Source: Tubiluchus corallicola (Eukaryota; Priapulida; Priapulimorpha; Priapulimorphida; Tubiluchidae). From it: a stretch of 64,000 nucleotides of DNA. The translations under genes were made by a program, and so were the position numbers. The DNA lies in assembly GCA_030141605.1 (NCBI GenBank), contig JAQGDQ010000015.1, positions 1,217,001-1,281,000 of the forward strand, written 5' to 3'. The notes beneath the pieces were generated by a model that did not search any database, was not told the origin of the DNA, and saw only the letters and a program-made list of their open reading frames with translations. Shown one piece after another: positions 59,701 to 64,000 of the stretch (positions within the stretch are counted from its first letter, which is position 1; every line of letters starts with the position of its first letter).

Positions 59701-62303
59701 GACCCTGAGCCTGTCTTGGAACAATGATATTGCCCTTATTCTAAAAGTTATCTCGATTAAGGAAATTTCGCCACAGTATAATATATAGGATTTGTTGTGA
59801 AGTGGCTCTTCAGGGCATCCATTTTCTAGCTGATGTCGTTTATTGTTCTGCTGTTGCTGTCAAGTGTCATCCGAATACCATAAGTGAATTGTATCTAAAT
59901 GTGGTAAAAGTCAAACAATTAGCAGAAGATCAAATTATCTTGAAGTATGTTTTATGAATACTTGTACAATATTTTATAAAAAAATACATCAGTGACGGAG
60001 ATGTATACTACAAAGAAAAATATATCATTGGTAAAATGCTAAAACAGCATAAGTATGACAAGCAATGCTTTCCCTTTCTTTACTTTGGGTTTTTGGGACA
60101 TATCAAGAAAAATGAGACTGAATTATTCTTCTCAAAAATTTCACGAGAACATTAAGATTTTATTAGCCATAGCTGCATTGCGTTCGTCAACCGCTGTTTT
60201 TAAAGCGTTCAAAGTAAACACATGCCACAGGATATACCAAGAAAGAGTGCATCTAGCCAATTTATAAGTGCGACTAATTTATTCTGGTAGGTTAGGTGTG
60301 ATTTGCTAATAATGTCAGAACAATTTACCGAAATATATAAAGAAACGAGACCGTCTTACGACAAGAATTTTGTGTAATTTTTGTCTTATTGTTACTCCTG
60401 TATTTTTCTTTTCTAAAAATCATCAAAGCAATATGTACTTCTTAGCTAATCAGTCTTTCTAACAATCACCTTTAACTTCACAGGAAAGAGATTACCGTTA
60501 GGTCTCCTTACGGTTACTTAGAATAGTGAATTATGCTGGCTCAAAGCAATAATGGAACACAATTAATTAAATCTATACACTCAGTGCAAGTTTTGATTAG
60601 CTAGCAGGCCGACAAACTGTGCGTGTAGCTGAAATCTGCTCATAGTCGGGACAATTTTTTCCGTCTTGCATTCCAGGCACAAAATTATAATTAATAGGCT
60701 GGAGCTAAGATTGTAGAATTTCGCTGTAATATCTCCATTTGCTGATAACATGCATTGCTGATTACTATTGCTCTATGATTCGGGGTCGGGAACTTTGATC
60801 CCGAACCTAGAACACCCTTAGCAAATGTCCACAAAAGTGTGTGCCTTAGTAATTACCTACTACAAGACACAGCACAAGGCTGTCTCGAAACCACAAACAC
60901 AGAATGCATCCAAGTTAAGATAAAAAATAACTAATATGAAAAAAACTCATATTTGTACTATTTCGTGTGCTCTAATGAACACCAGTTTTCATATCTACTC
61001 CTTCTACATTCCAAACAGTCTGACTTTTGCTTTTAATACAGCAAGAAATTACTTACAAATTGTATCATTCGTTCAAATTAGCGGTCCATTAGAATTTATT
61101 CTGTGTCATTGCTTCTTACACAATTGCTTTCGCAAAGTTGGTGTAACAGATCGGTTGAACAAGCGCTTCTCCACTTTCTCTCATTCCCTGTTATCATTGG
61201 GTTGTATTCCTCTTGCTGTCGTGATGAAAGCGGAGGGATTAAGTCATACACCTTTTAGCCACCTTTTGGATACTACGTTCTCCCAATGACATCGTCTTCT
61301 GTTCACTGTGCCTCAATGTCATTGTTGTCATCAGAGTGTGGTATACAACTGCAAACTGGTCAGCAAGCTAAAATGATAATGATAAGGTTAGGTTTCGATG
61401 GTGTGTTCTGTGTTTAATTTCTGAAATATAGTTTACAATTTTCTATTCTGTTACGAACTTAGGCGATTTCTATTGTTAGTAACTCTGTAATTTGTAAATG
61501 ACAAAGTGAAATAACGAATAAGCGAATACATTTAAAAAATGTTCAATTTAATACGGATTTGCAGGTGGTGCGAGTCAGGATGCTGTCTCCATTTAGGAAA
61601 GGAAACGAGATATAAGGTAACAACGTTTGTTCTTTACTCCTATATCTAGCATCTAAAAATACAAAAACAGAAAAGTGTCACTGCAAATGCATTATTTCAT
61701 GGCAGAAGCACATGTACGATTGTTCGATATTTGTGTCCAGCAAAACTTAATTTCATCAACAAATCGTGCGTAATTGCACAATAATTGTAGAGCCTTTTCA
61801 CACAAAAGGTCGATTAAATTACTAATTCTCTACTCAGAAAATTTGACGTCAAATTTCAGTCAAGGATGACCATAAAAGTGTCTTGCCAAGGGCGACAGCA
61901 CGTGTGTATTAAGGTAATTATTTGAACGCCACACCTTAACTCACGACTGTAAGCTATAAACCGGATGTCCTGGTTCAAATTTCCTTTGCAGCAATCAAAT
62001 GAGGCTCTTCGTCAGCTTCAGTTTTAAACTGAAATGGTTATCACACCACCAAAGTTTATCTTATCAAGCCTACTACAGAAAACGTTAAATTTTATTTTTT
62101 ATTCTAAACTAATTTGCTGATCTAGTTTTATGGTTTGCTGCCAGTTTGCATGTGCTTTTAGTTCTTTAATATAATTTCACTATTATATTTTTAGTGTTCA
62201 AAATCGCGTTGATACGTATAGGAAAAAATAAGTATTAATAAGCTGTAAGATTCAGTGATTTAGTAATTGACGGTGCTATCATTCTGTCTTCAGAATTAAA
62301 AAA

Positions 62304-63512
62304 ATGACGTCTATTTGGATATTGCGTTTTTTACTTATTGTCGGTTTAACAATAAAATACGGACACAGGTAAGGAATACTTGCTTGCCTGCTTGAATATA
62401 TTTTCTATATTTATGATTAAATTTGCTTTTTTTAAACTGCCACATTTAAAATTTAATTACAGTTTTTTTGGTTGCTTTTCATTTATTAGCTGCATTTATA
62501 AATTGACTGCATTGTTTGCTGTATTTGTGTATATTTTGTGTATATTTGGCACATTATGATTACTGATTGCTTTTGTTCATTTACTACATTTAAGATATAC
62601 TGCACAATTTTTTTCCTTTTGTCTATTTGTTGTGAACTACATTTTCGCTCATTCGCTGCATTTATGATTTAACCGCATTGCTTGCTTTTTTTGTTGTTGC
62701 ATTCATGACTTAACGGCATCTTGTTCAGTTGTTGCTTTTAATATTTAACTGCGTTATTTGCTTGCTCTTTTCCATTGGTATAACCATAACATAACTGCAT
62801 TGTATTTTGTTTATTTGCTACACTTAAGATCTAATTACATATTATTCACTTAACCATGTAGTCTGCCGTGCTTTATACTATTCCCAAGTTACATAGGGGT
62901 GGCTGACTCGATGACCTCCTGGTCTTTCGCCACTCCATCTCTACACACTTTACATAATTTGTTGTATTTGCGTTATAAATATTACATTAGAGATAAATAA
63001 ACCTTTTGAATTGAATTTGAATTGAATGGGTAATAAACAAGAATGTCTACGCGTTGTGTTATATTAGGCAGTTTTATGTTTTGTTTTATCATTGTTATCA
63101 TCATCTCCATCATCCCCATTATGGTCATCTTCACAACCGTCATTACCATCACTACCAGCATAACTATACTACCAGCACCAACGCCATCTCTGCTGCTGCC
63201 GTACCGTCATCATCACTATCACCGTCATTAGTATCAGCATCATCATCATCACTGTCATTGCATCATCATCATCATGATTACCAACAGCAACAACAGCAGC
63301 AGAGCTTGTGTAACTTGATCAAACGAAGTGGATGCTTCTACAAAATAATCATCTGTATTTTAGTTTAGATGGCGTCCATCTCTTGTCTCCCCTTGCTGCC
63401 CCTGTCCCAAATTCGAGACCAATTAAAGTCGATCGCGACGAAGCTGCACTCGTCAGAGGAAATCCAGTTATCCGACCACCAAGCAACATTGGGATTTATC
63501 CTATTGTCGGAG
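62304..63512 (+). CDS. Second serine protease, first two exons only (continues past window)
   Basis: Exon 1, 62304-62368, encodes a signal peptide (MTSIWILRFLLIVGLTIKYG) and ends in phase 2 at a GTAAGG donor. Exon 2, 63364-63512, encodes a propeptide ending NIGIYP-IVGG and stops in phase 1 at GGAG|GTATGA. Phases, exon sizes and the splice inside the IVGG motif are the same as in the protease at 52366, about 10 kb upstream in the same direction. The propeptides share GNPV and the Pro/Ile/Val-rich style. The catalytic exons must lie right of the window. The residue before IVGG is Pro68, not Arg or Lys. Read through without splicing it would be a 76-residue secreted peptide, which I consider less likely. 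Confidence 0.72.
62395..62860. repeat. Degenerate short tandem repeats in protease 2 intron 1
   Basis: Variants of 'gctgcatttatgatttaactgcattgtttgctt' recur near 62485, 62578, 62650, 62695, 62735, 62780 and 62815 at irregular spacing. It is T-rich with no open frame. A LINE-tail-like end with TTGAA repeats follows at about 62960-63030. Confidence 0.6.
63070..63290. repeat. Degenerate (CAT)n/(CAG) trinucleotide array
   Basis: CAT/ATC/ACC triplets grade into a short CAA/CAG run (63280-63302). It lies in the intron just before exon 2 of the second protease and produces false Ile- and His-rich frames. Confidence 0.9.
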
Positions 63513-64000
63513 GTATGACATACAATTGATCTTGTCAGCTATTAGGGGTATGTTCTGTTACATAACAGAATAAATCCGGATTCTATCTATGATCTTCTGA
63601 AACCACATCCGGTTGGTAGACAAGAAAAGTCCAGTATTCCTAGTGATCGTTTGACTGTGTGACGATCTATATTTTGGCTGCGTGAGGGTCCACATTAATT
63701 GCAAATCCAAAAAGTATAAGACAGGTAGAGCATTTTTTGTACAACGTAAATAAGGTTTTTGACTCTACAAGCGAAAGTGGTAGAAGTTAATAAAAAACCA
63801 CATCAGGCATCACAGACTTTACATACCCGCACTTTATAAATTCGGATCTAATGTAAATAGTCACACAACCAAAATGGTCACTCACACATCCTGGACTTTC
63901 TACGAATATCTCTCGTGTATTCTCACATCTATATGATCAGGATCCGGATATATTTTGTAAAGTAAATAGAATTTATACTAATCTCTATTCGCTACACTCT
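63513..64000. other. Intron of the second protease to the window edge
   Basis: No next exon with a PWQV- or TAAHC-like sequence is seen before the window ends. Confidence 0.5.

Larger units (their letters stand above)
55605..62303. other. 6.7-kb intergenic region between the two proteases
   Basis: No coding exon recognised on either strand; short open frames at 60055 and 60936 show no family signs. It holds a degenerate GAT-type array at about 56278-56370, a CA/TA/TG run at 56743-56779 and a purine-rich GAGT-type stretch at about 58520-58575. An exon-like segment 61565-61617, between a TTTGCAG acceptor and an AAG|GTAACA donor, could be an untranslated exon of the second protease. Confidence 0.45.

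Noticed and set aside
60055..61289. Open frames of 70 and 117 codons in the protease intergenic region
   Set aside because: No recognisable motif, no splice context and ordinary length for AT-rich noncoding DNA.
63043..63368. Ile/Thr-rich and His/Ser-rich frames
   Set aside because: Products of the CAT/CAG triplet array in a protease intron.
63332..63529. A small secreted peptide gene ending at 63529
   Set aside because: The frame crosses an acceptor and a donor; spliced, it matches the propeptide exon of the upstream protease in phase and in the IVGG break.

Overview
The window is genomic DNA from a multicellular animal that is probably not a vertebrate. It is AT-rich and its genes are split by introns of a few hundred bases to several kb. 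Every exon join I rebuilt has GT-AG boundaries with consistent reading phase. The proteins are animal types: PP5 phosphatase, SEL1L with a C-terminal membrane anchor, a DIPK1/FAM69-type kinase-like protein, a pancreatic-type lipase with a PLAT domain, a CYP2-like P450 and chymotrypsin-fold proteases. Mobile-element debris (Tigger/pogo, hAT, piggyBac, LINE, tRNA-derived SINEs) and microsatellites are plentiful. I could not name the species.

Layout. 1-6017 (+): the 3' part of a PP5 gene (seven exons, catalytic domain only) with a Tigger transposase fragment in one intron. 8353-21345 (-): a complete 14-exon SEL1L gene of 721 codons, convergent with PP5, with a Tigger-derived element and a hAT MITE in its introns. 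23653-24915 (-): an intronless 420-codon DIPK1-family gene. 24.9-34.3 kb: no convincing host gene, but an RTE-like LINE piece, a dead piggyBac copy, SINEs, and two halves of a LINE reverse transcriptase lying in reversed order, each cut at a (CT)n tract. 34350-41483 (-): a complete ten-exon lipase of 502 codons. 43520-50908 (-): a complete six-exon P450 of 505 codons whose first intron holds a repeat complex of inverted arms, alternating satellite units and a ~50-bp minisatellite. 52366-55604 (+): a complete four-exon secreted serine protease of 332 codons. 62304 to the right edge (+): the first two exons of a paralogous protease, cut off by the window end.

The genes do not form a pathway. 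SEL1L acts in ER-associated degradation; the DIPK1-like protein is probably an ER/Golgi membrane protein; PP5 is a cytosolic/nuclear phosphatase; lipase and proteases are secreted; the P450 sits in the ER membrane. P450 and protease 1 are divergent across about 1.5 kb.

The most unusual items are the repeat complex in P450 intron 1, the two proteases whose activation motif is preceded by Asn or Pro rather than Arg/Lys (with motif-like copies in the first propeptide), and the reversed LINE halves at (CT)n tracts. I found no operon, CRISPR array or clearly new multi-gene system.
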